64,000 bases of DNA from Poecilobothrus nobilitatus (lineage: Eukaryota; Arthropoda; Insecta; Diptera; Dolichopodidae). Where the stretch lies: positions 98,576,934-98,640,933 of the forward strand of contig OX352772.1 in NCBI GenBank assembly GCA_947095535.1, written 5' to 3'. The notes under the pieces were generated by a model. That model ran no database searches. It was not told where the DNA came from and was given only the letters and a program-made list of their open reading frames with translations. The translations under genes and the position numbers were made by a program. Positions 30,747-39,264 of the stretch are shown piece after piece. Position 1 is the first letter of the stretch, and each line of letters begins with the position of its first letter.

Positions 30747-32055
30747 TGTTCACGTAGACGTTACGATTTTTATCAATTTCGATATTAGCATCGAATTCTG
30801 CAAATACAATACAAGTTAATGTTGAAGTTAATGGAGAGCTGAGTCTTGCTTCAATCTTTACTACTCCCTGGTTTAATAAACTCTGACATGTATCTGTTCC
30901 CGAGCCGTCTGGTGATAAATCAAAAGCCAGTATTGTATAACCTTTTGAAAATAATTCTTTTGAAATTTGATGTCCTCTATCAGAATGATGTATACCTGTT
31001 CCGCTAAATAATGTTAAATATGCTCGAGAATTACAAGAATTATTCGGTGTAAAACTTGTTTCAATTGCAGAGTTTGGTGTAGGCACTCCATTCACATATA
31101 ATTGAAATTGTGTGAGATTTTGATGGTCGAAATGGTATGGATTTTTTGATCTCTTACCATTGAAGTTTTCATTATTAACCATACAAAATACAAGAGCTTT
31201 TGGTATTTGCCCTATAAATATATTATCCAATGATATGTTAGATGTGTTAGCTGGAATTGTAAATGTTTTGATTTCACTTCTGGTATAAAAATATTTCGCG
31301 TTAGCCTTTTCCAATACAGTATTATGTGCTATCAATATACTAGGATTAATTGTTAAATGTTTCATGTATAACGTAGCTTCGAGAATTTTTAAATAGCTTT
31401 CATCGGCATCGTTAAAGAAAATAAAAAAATCCTGTTTTTCTAGGGCTAAAGCAATTCGAATGTCAACATTATTTAAAAGTAATTTAGGAGTATTGAAGAA
31501 ATCTACATGTAATTTTCCCATTAATTCTACTACAGTAGAATTGTTGTATGATTTTTGTCTTGATTTAGAACCAGAATTACTAAAATCATTTACATTTGGT
31601 TTATCCAATTCCCAACCAGATGCTTCCAAATGTGTTTGACTGGAATCTGTACCATAATTTAGTAAAGTAGTTAAGTATGCTTTATAATGGTATAAGGAGT
31701 CTGAAGGAGTGATGTTTTTTCCGTTTAGAGTTACATTACATTGTTTAATTAAAGAGTGTAATAAATTATTTACAACACTGGGCTGCGGAGCTGGTCTTGC
31801 TTCAGTTCCGGTTCCTACTTTATCATTTGCACTCCAAACTGATCCATCTTTTTTTAATATTTGAACTTTAAATTTTATATAGGTGGAGGATAAATCTCGA
31901 TATGTATCTCCATTTCCAAGGGAAACAAATTCAATAGTTGACGGTGATGCCTCTAAAGAAGCTAAAGGATTGTATGCTACCTCTTCTGAACGCAAAATAC
32001 TTGTTTGTACGGGTAATGACGCAAAAAGATCAAGTTCAGATTTCATACATTCCAT
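30742..32055 (-). CDS. PY: Double-jelly-roll major capsid protein (element C)
   Basis: 437 aa from MECMKSELDLFASLPVQTSI. The SELDLFA..P.Q start, the IEFVSLGNGDTYRDLSSTYI segment, the LLHSLIKQCNVTLNGK block (about residues 105-120) and the C-terminal ARLSSPLTSTLTCIVFAEFD are hallmarks of the Polinton/adintovirus major capsid family. This family forms the hexon-like facets of an icosahedral shell. The protein is at the short end of the family's range but is collinear with the older copy in D (43181-44248). It starts two bases after the stop of the 146-aa gene, so the two are probably co-transcribed. There is no break of any kind. Confidence 0.9.
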   Translation of the reverse strand: MECMKSELDLFASLPVQTSILRSEEVAYNPLASLEASPSTIEFVSLGNGDTYRDLSSTYIKFKVQILKKDGSVWSANDKVGTGTEARPAPQPSVVNNLLHSLIKQCNVTLNGKNITPSDSLYHYKAYLTTLLNYGTDSSQTHLEASGWELDKPNVNDFSNSGSKSRQKSYNNSTVVELMGKLHVDFFNTPKLLLNNVDIRIALALEKQDFFIFFNDADESYLKILEATLYMKHLTINPSILIAHNTVLEKANAKYFYTRSEIKTFTIPANTSNISLDNIFIGQIPKALVFCMVNNENFNGKRSKNPYHFDHQNLTQFQLYVNGVPTPNSAIETSFTPNNSCNSRAYLTLFSGTGIHHSDRGHQISKELFSKGYTILAFDLSPDGSGTDTCQSLLNQGVVKIEARLSSPLTSTLTCIVFAEFDANIEIDKNRNVYVNI

Positions 32056-32057
32056 TT

Positions 32058-32498
32058 TTAGTTGAATATGTCGGATGTTTTACTTTGCTTTTTTCGTCGT
32101 TTCGACTTCAAATGTGTCTTTTTAGAAACTGTTTGTCTTTTAATAGCTCTTTGTCTTTTTATAGTTCTTTGTCTTCCACCATACATCGAATGCAGTTGGT
32201 TAACTACTGATTTCCGTAAATTTTTTATACCGCCTTTACTTTGATCAATTACAGCTTCTTTTATGTTTGCACCAGATGCTATATCATTAAAAATATTTTT
32301 ACTTGTGTTTACAGCCTCTTTTTTAATTAAGTCCCAACCTGATGTAAAAACTGGCTTTAAGTAACGAATTAAACTTCCGAATATATTTCCAAAACCACGA
32401 CCTTTTTGTATAGCTGGATAAAATTGTAATAAAGGCCCAATATCGTTGATTCCCCCTCCTACCTGAGAGGAATAATATCTCACGTAAGCTCTTTCCAT
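32058..32498 (-). CDS. 146-aa minor virion protein (pVI/pX-like candidate, element C)
   Basis: Starts MERAYVRYYSSQVGGGINDI, followed by a short glycine-rich part, an amphipathic hydrophobic region (GNIFGSLIRYLKPVFTSG, about residues 38-55), helical repeats, and a strongly basic C-terminus (KRQRAIKRQTVSKKTHLKS...KRRKKQ). The layout of a conserved YY-x-x-Q-x-G-x-G start, membrane-active helix and basic tail is that of the protein found just before the major capsid gene in Polintons and compared with adenovirus minor/core proteins. GG-containing sites could be cut by the protease. The exact role is inferred. The copy in D at 44256-44675 is shorter. Confidence 0.8.
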   Translation of the reverse strand: MERAYVRYYSSQVGGGINDIGPLLQFYPAIQKGRGFGNIFGSLIRYLKPVFTSGWDLIKKEAVNTSKNIFNDIASGANIKEAVIDQSKGGIKNLRKSVVNQLHSMYGGRQRTIKRQRAIKRQTVSKKTHLKSKRRKKQSKTSDIFN

Positions 32499-32528
32499 GT
32501 TTGATAGGATATCATATTTGAGTAGTAG

Positions 32529-32536
32529 TATTTATA
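32529..32536 (-). promoter_or_regulatory. TATA box for the 146-aa/major capsid unit
   Basis: TATAAATA on the minus strand with its 5' base at 32536, 38 nt before the ATG at 32498. It is kept at the corresponding place in D (about 44698-44705). Confidence 0.6.
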
Positions 32537-32550
32537 TTGTTTTTGGGGAA

Positions 32551-33489
32551 TCAATGCTTTTTAAAGTGTAATACAATTTTTGTTGGATAGTAACTGGAAA
32601 CAAAATTTATTCCATCACCGTATTGATTGCAAATTTTAATTGCTATTGTTTCAAAAATATTTTTTTCTATAGGTATGTAATGGACGTTTTTAAATTCAGT
32701 ATTTGTAGGTATTCTACAATTTTCTATGTTGATAGCTCTCAACGCCCGAACTTTGCTACTTCCAAAAACAGAAGATTGAACTATATCTGAATAAATCAAC
32801 ACCATTCCATTCAATTCATCTTTATTTTTAGCAACAGCTAATTTGAATAGTTCAGGTAATTTTGTTTTGAAATTTTTTATATTTTTTTTCTGTTGAAATA
32901 ATTCAGTTAATAATGTTTTTACATTATAACTCTGATTAACTTTTATATAAAAACTATCTTCATCAAAAGTCTGCGATATTCGAATTAAGTCCCCTCGGTT
33001 AGATTCTGACACTTTTTTAAATGTTACATCATCATAATTTTTAGGATTAGAAATATATGTCAAAACTTCATTAAAAAATTCAGTAAAAACTTGGTTTCGA
33101 GTAAATCCGGGATTAGGAGTTATATTTTTAATAAGCGTTGGCAAAAAATTAAACTTCCAATCATCTAAATGTAATTCCGAATCGTTATATGAATAATATG
33201 TGTAGCCTATAGATTTGGTTACTTTGATTTTTTCAAGAGGTTTTTCAATGTTTCTTACATAAACATTATACTGTCCAATATTAATAAAAGCACAATTCTC
33301 TTTGTTAAATTGTTCTGTTTGTAGGAAATCGTTCAGATAAATTTCTGAAAGACCAACTTTCCAATTACCATTTCTTAAATCAAAGTGAATAGGTAATTTA
33401 TTTTCGAATGAAGCTAAAGTGTTGTCTGGAAACAGTTTTAGATTATCATTACTAAACAATGTTACATAGAAGTCATCTTGACTATCCAT
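32551..33489 (-). CDS. PX: Penton-like minor capsid protein (element C)
   Basis: 312 aa from MDSQDDFYVTLFSNDNLKLF. The opening (FYVTLFSN...FPDNTLASFENKLP), the GNWKVGLSEIYLNDF block (about residues 39-53) and the VLIYSDIVQSSVFGSSKVRALR block (about residues 233-254) define the single-jelly-roll penton family of Polintons, which occupies the capsid vertices. It aligns with broken copies in B (17391-18031) and D (44728-45605). It has its own TATA box, which overlaps the stop of the preceding 235-aa gene. Intact. Confidence 0.9.
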   Translation of the reverse strand: MDSQDDFYVTLFSNDNLKLFPDNTLASFENKLPIHFDLRNGNWKVGLSEIYLNDFLQTEQFNKENCAFINIGQYNVYVRNIEKPLEKIKVTKSIGYTYYSYNDSELHLDDWKFNFLPTLIKNITPNPGFTRNQVFTEFFNEVLTYISNPKNYDDVTFKKVSESNRGDLIRISQTFDEDSFYIKVNQSYNVKTLLTELFQQKKNIKNFKTKLPELFKLAVAKNKDELNGMVLIYSDIVQSSVFGSSKVRALRAINIENCRIPTNTEFKNVHYIPIEKNIFETIAIKICNQYGDGINFVSSYYPTKIVLHFKKH

Positions 33490-33524
33490 CTTTGTTAACT
33501 TCTTCTAAAACATAAAATGTTGTA

Positions 33525-34232
33525 CTATTTATATGTTGTCCACTCCGGTGTTGATGAAGTTCTTAGTTTTGGACTTCTTAGTAAAGGTTTTAGTTTTCGT
33601 TTTTTTGTTTCAGGAAACTGTGAAAGTATAGTTGAGGAAATTGAACTACCAGCCGATCTTAGTGTCTTCTTTTTTTCAGGAGATGGTACAGCAACGGTAA
33701 TTACATCACCACTTGGTGTTTCAAACATTCGATAATCAGAGCTTAGAGATGGTCTTTCGACTAATTTTTCATCTTTCAACATTTCAGTTTGAGCTAATTT
33801 TTTAAATGAATTTTCATCATCTAAATCGTAATTTGTTAAATCAACATCCATATTTGAATGTTCTTTTTTAGGGTCATATTCAAACACATCATCAGTAACT
33901 AATGGTAAAAATTTAGTTTGTGTTGACGTTGATTTGTATTTAGGTAATTCAGTTTCTGTATATGCATTTCGCTTAGAAAAGAATTTTGTTTGAGTACCTG
34001 TATTAAATGTAACATTATTTAACTTTTCTGGTAATTTTTTTGTATGCCTTTTGTTAATTCCGTATTTAATGAGATTTTGACGATATAAATACCATTTTTG
34101 CAATGGTTTTAATTTTTTATCATATAAAACTTTTTTCATTTTTTGATCCAATAAATCTAAGTTTTTATCATCTTGAAATAATTTGCTAAATTTTGAAAAT
34201 ATTTCTGGTGACATAACAATCATTCGCTGCAT
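33525..34232 (-). CDS. 235-aa Polinton protein of unknown function (element C)
   Basis: Starts MQRMIVMSPEIFSKFSKLFQ. An N-terminal helical block ending QKWYLYRQNLIKYG (about residues 44-58) is followed by a polar, probably disordered middle with G-T-Q-T motifs, MFETPSGDVITVAVPSPEKK (about 167-187), and a basic end with the conserved (P)EWTTYK terminus. Homologues are intact in B (16720-17409) and partial in D. The start codon overlaps the stop of the 110-aa gene by one base (TAATG). A structural or assembly role is likely from position only. Confidence 0.75.
   Translation of the reverse strand: MQRMIVMSPEIFSKFSKLFQDDKNLDLLDQKMKKVLYDKKLKPLQKWYLYRQNLIKYGINKRHTKKLPEKLNNVTFNTGTQTKFFSKRNAYTETELPKYKSTSTQTKFLPLVTDDVFEYDPKKEHSNMDVDLTNYDLDDENSFKKLAQTEMLKDEKLVERPSLSSDYRMFETPSGDVITVAVPSPEKKKTLRSAGSSISSTILSQFPETKKRKLKPLLRSPKLRTSSTPEWTTYK
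33526..33533 (-). promoter_or_regulatory. TATA box for the penton gene
   Basis: TATAAATA on the minus strand with its 5' base at 33533, 44 nt before the ATG at 33489. It lies over the stop region of the 235-aa gene. The same word is kept in D near 45640. Confidence 0.6.
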
Positions 34233-34564
34233 TATGTCTTACTGAGAAGTTTTCCTATTATACCAGATAATATAGTACCAATTAATGTAGGTAAAAATCC
34301 TCCATGTTGAATTAACATTTTTCGTTTAGCTTTTATACCTTTTTGTGGACACGCTAAGAGTCTTAATTGTTTTTTATATTTTTTTAGTTTTGTTTTTTGT
34401 GATGGTGATATTTTATTGTTCCCGTTTAACACATTAATTGCAATTTCAGCAATAGTTTTTATTATATCATCATCACAATATTTTAGAATATTTTTACGAA
34501 AATTCTTGTTGTTGCATTTTTCTAGTACATGTAACATATGTCGGTTTTTCTTCAACCGTTTCAT
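34232..34564 (-). CDS. 110-aa basic protein with hydrophobic C-terminus (element C)
   Basis: MKRLKKNRHMLHVLEKCNNK start, then a helical CDDDIIKTIAEIAINVLNGN segment, a Lys-rich linker and a glycine-rich hydrophobic end (GGFLPTLIGTILSGIIGKLL). Basic body plus hydrophobic tail suggests a DNA-binding or membrane-lytic minor virion component, like adenovirus-type pX/pVI proteins. It overlaps the ATPase C-terminus by 71 nt in another frame, and its stop overlaps the 235-aa start. The same arrangement is found in B, so the overlap is conserved. Confidence 0.75.
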   Translation of the reverse strand: MKRLKKNRHMLHVLEKCNNKNFRKNILKYCDDDIIKTIAEIAINVLNGNNKISPSQKTKLKKYKKQLRLLACPQKGIKAKRKMLIQHGGFLPTLIGTILSGIIGKLLSKT

Positions 34565-35207
34565 ATTTTAAGCAATTGTTTAAATCTTTGGTAGCACAAA
34601 AACAAACGCAATATTCCTCTGAGAATATGTTGGTTCTAATTCGAAACAAATCGCTAATGTCTTGTGTTAAATCTAATACAATATAACCATGTGGGTTTGA
34701 TGTTGATTCATTATATACCCCCAGGAAGCCTTTTATATTTTCCGGATATAGTTGTCTAGCTAGAGGAAAAATCTGTGATTTATCTCGAGGGTTTTTAAAA
34801 AGTACCAAATATTTACAATTTAATGAAATATCTCGTGAGAATTTCCCCTGATGAAAAATGTTTTGCGTTAATAATATAATAGACAAATTACGGTGGTGCG
34901 AACCTTTAGTAAAAAGTTCACATACTTGTTTGTTTGCTGAATCTAACATTAAATCATCTAAAACAATTAAAGTAGGTTTATTTTCATTTTCACTAAGCTT
35001 TTCCGGAATGCCGGCATAAAAATCTATATCAGGGAAATCTATATTTCTTGGAACTGCAGAAATTTCTGGGTTACACCATTTTATTTTTTCAATTTTGGGA
35101 TGTATCAATCTAGTAATATTTTTGATCAAGTTGCAAACAAATGTTGTTTTCCCACATCCAGATGGTCCCGCCACCATCATTGTAAATGGATGATTAAAAT
35201 ATATCAT
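34494..35207 (-). CDS. ATP: FtsK/HerA-type genome-packaging ATPase (element C)
   Basis: 237 aa from MIYFNHPFTMMVAGPSGCGK. Walker A is AGPSGCGKTT (residues 13-22). Walker B is TLIVLDDLM (about 80-88). The family signature continues with KGSHHRNLSIILLTQN and FSRDISLNCKYLVLFKNPRD (about residues 100-145), which includes the sensor-like Asn and Arg residues. It should drive DNA into preformed capsids. It is the first gene of the leftward set, divergent from the 98-aa gene across 97 bp. All catalytic residues are present, in contrast to the broken copy in B. Confidence 0.92.
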   Translation of the reverse strand: MIYFNHPFTMMVAGPSGCGKTTFVCNLIKNITRLIHPKIEKIKWCNPEISAVPRNIDFPDIDFYAGIPEKLSENENKPTLIVLDDLMLDSANKQVCELFTKGSHHRNLSIILLTQNIFHQGKFSRDISLNCKYLVLFKNPRDKSQIFPLARQLYPENIKGFLGVYNESTSNPHGYIVLDLTQDISDLFRIRTNIFSEEYCVCFCATKDLNNCLKYETVEEKPTYVTCTRKMQQQEFS

Positions 35208-35304
35208 TATTGGTTCGCGTTTTAAAAGTCATTGAAAGGTAATTAGATTTGCTCTTCAAATATATAAAAGCAAAAACGTGTATAACTTATTCTCAATTTA
35301 AAAG
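35208..35304. promoter_or_regulatory. Divergent promoter between ATPase and 98-aa/integrase genes
   Basis: A 97-bp spacer. TATATAAA at 35261-35268 lies 44 nt before the plus-strand ATG at 35305. The same AT core read on the minus strand (TTTTATATATTT) lies about 50-60 nt before the ATPase ATG at 35207. One core could serve both directions. Confidence 0.55.
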
Positions 35305-35601
35305 ATGGAGGTAAAAGAAGTGGAAGAGTTTTTAAAATCATATTCCTCTGTGTTATTAAATGAGCATAAACAACGTATTTTTCACATGTATAAATACATT
35401 AAAGAATTTTCAATAACAGAAAAATTTACGTCAATATACGGAACTCATTTTGCTCTTTGTCCTTGGGCTTACGACAACTCGTCATCTGGACCGGATACAT
35501 GTAACTGTTGCTCTATAGAAAATTATAAAATAGAATTGGAAAATCTGATTAAATGGTACAAGTATAATGTCACGGGCACAAATAGTATCGGAAATACATA
35601 G
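35305..35601 (+). CDS. 98-aa cysteine-containing protein of unknown function (element C)
   Basis: MEVKEVEEFLKSYSSVLLNE start, a helical N-terminal half, and a central cluster CPWAYDNSSSGPDTCNCC (residues about 51-68) that could bind a metal. The C-terminal helix (YKIELENLIKWYKY) is followed by a tail that overlaps the integrase start by 35 nt. I see no homologue in B or D. It shares a promoter region with the ATPase. Alternatives are a regulatory protein or a spurious upstream frame, but its length, TATA box and ATG context favour a real gene. Confidence 0.6.
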   Translation: MEVKEVEEFLKSYSSVLLNEHKQRIFHMYKYIKEFSITEKFTSIYGTHFALCPWAYDNSSSGPDTCNCCSIENYKIELENLIKWYKYNVTGTNSIGNT

Positions 35602-36487
35602 ACCAGCCAGACGAAACTTTCGTCGAAGAAAATTTAATCAGAAAGGTTTAAACGATACATGGCAAATTGATTTAGTAGAAATGATTCCATATGCAAAGTA
35701 TAACAAAGGAAATAAATATTTATTAATTGTAATAGACATCTTTTCGAAATATGCTTATGCTGAACCAATTAAAACTAAAAATGCTAATAACGTTTTACTT
35801 GGTATGCAAAACATTTTCAAACGTGCTGGAACACTCCCAAAAAATATTCAATCTGATCAAGGTAAAGAATTTTTTAACAAAGAATTTAGAAAACTTATGG
35901 AAAGAAAAAAAATTAATCATTATCATACATATTCTGAAATGAAAGCATCCATAGTAGAACGTTTTAACCGTACTTTAAAAAATTCAATGTGGAAACAGTT
36001 TAGTTTTCAGGGTAATTATAAATGGATATCTATTTTACCCTCACTCATTGAGAAATACAACTCAACATATCATCGGACAATTAAACTTCAACCTAAAAAA
36101 GTTACAAAAGCAAACGAGAAATATATTTTGAAGAACATTTACATGCAACCGAAATTTTATCAGAAAGCAAAATATAAAGTTGGAGATTATGTACGCATAA
36201 GTAAATACAAAAGAAACTTTGCAAAAGGTTATCAACCAAACTGGTCAACAGAAATATTTACAATTAAAGAAGTAAAACGCACAGATCCAATTACTTACAA
36301 CTTACTTGATTATACAAAAACACCGATTTCAGGTTCTTTTTACGAGTATGAACTTACTCGCGTCAAAAATCCTGACACTTTTCTTGTTGAAAAAATATTG
36401 AAAAGAAAAGGAAATCAGGTTTTTGTTAAATGGTTAGGTTTTGATAAAGATCACAATTCTTGGGTAAATAAAAACGATATTATATGA
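35567..36487 (+). CDS. INT: Retroviral-type integrase with C-terminal chromodomain (element C)
   Basis: 306 aa from MSRAQIVSEIHRPARRNFRR. A basic N-terminus leads into the DDE core: Asp near 34 (TWQIDLVEM), Asp near 96 (NIQSDQGKEFF) and Glu near 130 (ASIVERFNRTLK). An SH3-like segment follows (YKVGDYVRISKYKRNFAKGY, about 202-221), then a chromodomain (FLVEKILKRKGNQVFVKWLG...SW, about 271-298). This is the Polinton integrase family that inserts the element and generates 6-bp duplications, matching the TTGACC seen here. The last 19 or so codons lie inside the right terminal repeat. Expression is probably from the 35261 TATA box, downstream of the 98-aa frame. Intact. Confidence 0.93.
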   Translation: MSRAQIVSEIHRPARRNFRRRKFNQKGLNDTWQIDLVEMIPYAKYNKGNKYLLIVIDIFSKYAYAEPIKTKNANNVLLGMQNIFKRAGTLPKNIQSDQGKEFFNKEFRKLMERKKINHYHTYSEMKASIVERFNRTLKNSMWKQFSFQGNYKWISILPSLIEKYNSTYHRTIKLQPKKVTKANEKYILKNIYMQPKFYQKAKYKVGDYVRISKYKRNFAKGYQPNWSTEIFTIKEVKRTDPITYNLLDYTKTPISGSFYEYELTRVKNPDTFLVEKILKRKGNQVFVKWLGFDKDHNSWVNKNDII

Positions 36488-37484
36488 AACTAATTTGCTT
36501 TTTTATTTTTAATTTTTTTTTTTTTGCTCATTTATAGCTAGCCATAACTCACTTCAAATTTGCAATGTAAAAATACTAATAGTTGACGTTTATTTATTCG
36601 CAAAATACAAAGTAGTTAATATAATAATTCAATTAACATTAACATAAATTCATATCAAACACCTGCATTTTTTCTTTAAAAATTTTTTCTGCAACACAAT
36701 AAATCTATTTGATTTTATAATGCTTTAATTTGTATCTACAATAACAGAAAATTTAATTTACTTATACAAAGTAGCAAAAAATTTAAGAATAACTGACTTT
36801 TTTATTTGCAAAATACAAAGTAGTTAATATAATAAATCAATTAACATTAACATAAATTTTTCTCAAACACCTGGATTTTTTCTTTAAAAATTTTTTCTGC
36901 AATAAACACAACAATTAATCAATAAATACATTTTTTTTAAATTACTTTAAAAATAAGATACAATATCAAGGTCAATATCTGCATTTTATTTATCTCATAA
37001 ATAACAACTGCATTCTTGTGTTAAAATAACTGATTGACCGTGAAAGCTTTTTATTAAAAAATAAAATAAATTCTTATTATTTACAATAATCTATGTTACT
37101 ATATACTATCACAACAAGATCATTGCACTTACTTGTATTATTTACAAAAGCTTTTTCCGGAAACTAATCATGCAACCGGTAGAAATACTACACACCTGTT
37201 TAGGTCATTGCACTATCTACTTGTTCCACATTATCTAGTTGACCTTCTATATTATTTACAAACACTTTTCCGGAAACTAATTATGCAAACGCCAATCACG
37301 ACATCTAATTTGCTACCTGTTTTTTTACACTACAACATTCCTTAAAAAAGCTCTCAACAACAAAGTAAACGCCCAAGGTCATTGACCTAATTTGCATAAT
37401 TATTTTCCCATGCCAAAGCGCTACTATTACTTTGACCTAATTTGCATAATTATTTTCCCATGCCAAAGCGCTACTATTACTACT
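36430..37484. repeat. Right terminal inverted repeat of element C (1,055 bp)
   Basis: Reverse complement of 28376-29430. One visible difference is A/G in CACACCTGTTTAGG against the left copy. It includes the integrase stop codon, the second AGGTCATTGACCT palindrome (37376-37388) and the mirrored 50-bp repeats (37382-37481). Confidence 0.92.
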
Positions 37485-38179
37485 TTGACCTACTACGATT
37501 GTCATGAGAGCAGTCACCATTATTCATTTCCAAGCTACATGTTTGACAGCAGGAAAACATTAGCTTATTATTTTGATTTATCGGCAAAACCGGATGATAG
37601 ACTTTTTCTGAAGGAAGTATCAATGCCTTTATTAATCCTTCAGTATCATTTAAAATTAATTTATTGCACTCAATTTGTCCAACATGAACTTTTGGATGAC
37701 CCACTGGAATTTGATGACCCAATTGAATTTCTAAATAGTTGTAACGCTGCTTTCAATTGAAGTTGGCCTACATCTTATCGCATTTTACAGTAGTCAACAG
37801 ATTTTTCTATGAATGAGATAGCAACAACTAACGCACGTGGTAAGCATAGATTATCTTTGTTTTTAATTGAAATTATGCCTCTTCTTTTATTACATTCTTC
37901 TTCAAAATTGTTGTATCGTTTTCCTCTACCTCTTCCCGCTGGAAGTCGTACATATGTAACATTTATACAGAACGTATCTGTAGATAATCCTTCAGAGTTG
38001 CTTTGGAAAATTTTTGAAATAACTCCCCAAATTTCCGAAATGTCAAAGTCTTTTGCTTCTTTAAAATTGATCCAGGCTGTACCACGTTCATGAAAACTTT
38101 GGCATCCAAAAGTGACACCAATTTTGTCACTAGGGTCAACATTTTCAATTAAATTGCTGAAACTCCAATTTTTTTCCAA
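37485..38179 (-). pseudogene. POLB: Polymerase B of unit 3, N-terminal part (beyond element C)
   Basis: Resumes the third polymerase copy after the right TTGACC, with SCCQTCSLEMNNGDCSH, VGHPKVHVG, the internal deletion and stop, and the N-terminal block back to the Met at 38179. Together with 27341-28375 it makes up one interrupted copy. The tandem unit ends at about 38303 (GCGAACGTTTCTA), after which sequence unique to element B follows. Confidence 0.85.
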
Positions 38180-38303
38180 AAATGTTGAATCGTTTTACAT
38201 TCACTGATTTTATAGATTTTATCGTGAATTTTTCTGTATTCATTTTTTATTTTTTTATTTTCAATTTTTTTTATTTATAAACAGCCGACCGCGAACGTTT
38301 CTA

Positions 38304-38784
38304 ATCTTAGCATTTTCACTCTATTAACCATTTTTTAACTTTTTACACAATTTATACATAATGTCTTGCTTGTTATTTGAAAAAATTATTTCAAACATAT
38401 AAACAAATCTGTTTTATTTTTTTATTTTTACATTACTATGTACCACTATAAGTACCAAAAAGCAATTAACTTATTTTGAATCGCTTTTTATTCTTTTTCT
38501 TGTTTTCCAACATTCTTACATAATAATAACAACTTATACGGTGATACCAACAAAGTTTTCTTTCCTCTTCTTTAAATACTTCATAGAAAAAAAAAGAAAA
38601 CAACAAGAAATAAATTCTTCTCAAAATTGCATCAATTTTGTCAAGGTTGAATCTTTATGTAAGATTTAAATAACCAGTTTTCACTTTTTCTTTTAATTTT
38701 TAAAAATAGTTGCAAAATTTTAAAGAAATGTAGTTACACTTATTTTGTTCTGTTTTGATTTTTTCTCTTTAAATTTTATAAAGC
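38304..38784. other. Non-coding subterminal region of element B
   Basis: No gene is supported. 38500-38640 is a diverged direct copy of 38905-39040 in the terminal repeat: both contain CTTACATAA...CTTCCTCTTCTTTAAATACTT and a purine-rich tract. Confidence 0.55.
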
Positions 38785-39263
38785 ATTTTTTCCTATTATT
38801 TTCATATGCGCCTATTACTTAAGCCAAGTATACATCAATAAGTAAACATGTACCACGTTAGATATTTTTTTGATTTCCTGTTTTTTTTTTTTTTTTCTTT
38901 TTATTCATTTTTTTTTCAATATTCTTACATAACAATTAATTAATGGTTTTTCCTTCCTCTTCTTTAAATACTTGTCATAAAAAAAAAAAACAAAAGAAAA
39001 AAAAACAAGAAATAAATGCAAACATATCAAAAATGCAAGCAAAAACATCTCAAAAGTGCAAGCAAAAATAAAAAGCAATTTTTTCTTACTATTTCCATGT
39101 TTACCTATTACTTAAAATAAGTATACAATCTTTATAAACAACTAGACTTGTCTGGCAGCCGCCGTCGCCTGTCTGACCTATTTTTATGACATTAACCTAC
39201 TTCCTGTCTGACCTAATTACGGGGTGACCTACTTCCGGGTGAACTTGACCTACTGACCTGTCT
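38785..39263. repeat. Right terminal inverted repeat of element B
   Basis: Reverse complement of the left repeat with about 150 bp extra near 39060-39200. It ends ...GACCTACTGACCTGTCT at 39263. Several TGACCT words (AGGTCA on the other strand) are kept. Divergence from the left copy is clearly larger than between the ends of element C, so B is older. Confidence 0.8.
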
Positions 39264-39264
39264 G

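Larger units (their letters stand above)
28376..37484. mobile_element. Polinton/Maverick-like element C: complete, capsid-encoding, no polymerase
   Basis: 9,109 bp. TTGACC flanks it on both sides (28370-28375 and 37485-37490) and occurs once at the empty site in units 1 and 2. It begins AGTAGTAATAG and ends with the exact reverse complement. The terminal inverted repeats are 1,055 bp each. All genes are open: on the minus strand ATPase, 110-aa, 235-aa, penton, 146-aa, major capsid, 121-aa, protease and 148-aa proteins; on the plus strand a 98-aa protein and the integrase. The coding space 29416-36487 is fully used, and there is no polymerase B or other replication gene. Typical Polintons are larger and carry polymerase B. 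Nearly identical repeats and intact frames indicate recent insertion. Confidence 0.92.
14271..39263. mobile_element. Polinton/Maverick element B (decayed, hosts element C)
   Basis: The boundaries are inverted repeats that both begin 5'-AGACAGGTCAGTAGGTC going inward; Polintons typically begin with AG. Left to right it holds an unknown DLQ-type gene (-), ATPase, two small proteins, penton, protease and a 148-aa-type gene (+), then an acidic gene, an OB-like gene, integrase and polymerase B (-). The penton end and the whole major capsid gene are deleted at about 18031-18072. The integrase-polymerase part is triplicated, and element C interrupts the third unit. Without C and the two extra units the element would be about 10.6 kb. 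Flanking hexamers (TGGGCC and GACTGA) do not match, so no target duplication survives. Confidence 0.75.

Noticed and set aside
28376..37484. Hidden polymerase or helicase gene in element C
   Set aside because: All space between the terminal repeats is taken by the eleven named frames; no exonuclease, palm or helicase motif is seen on either strand.
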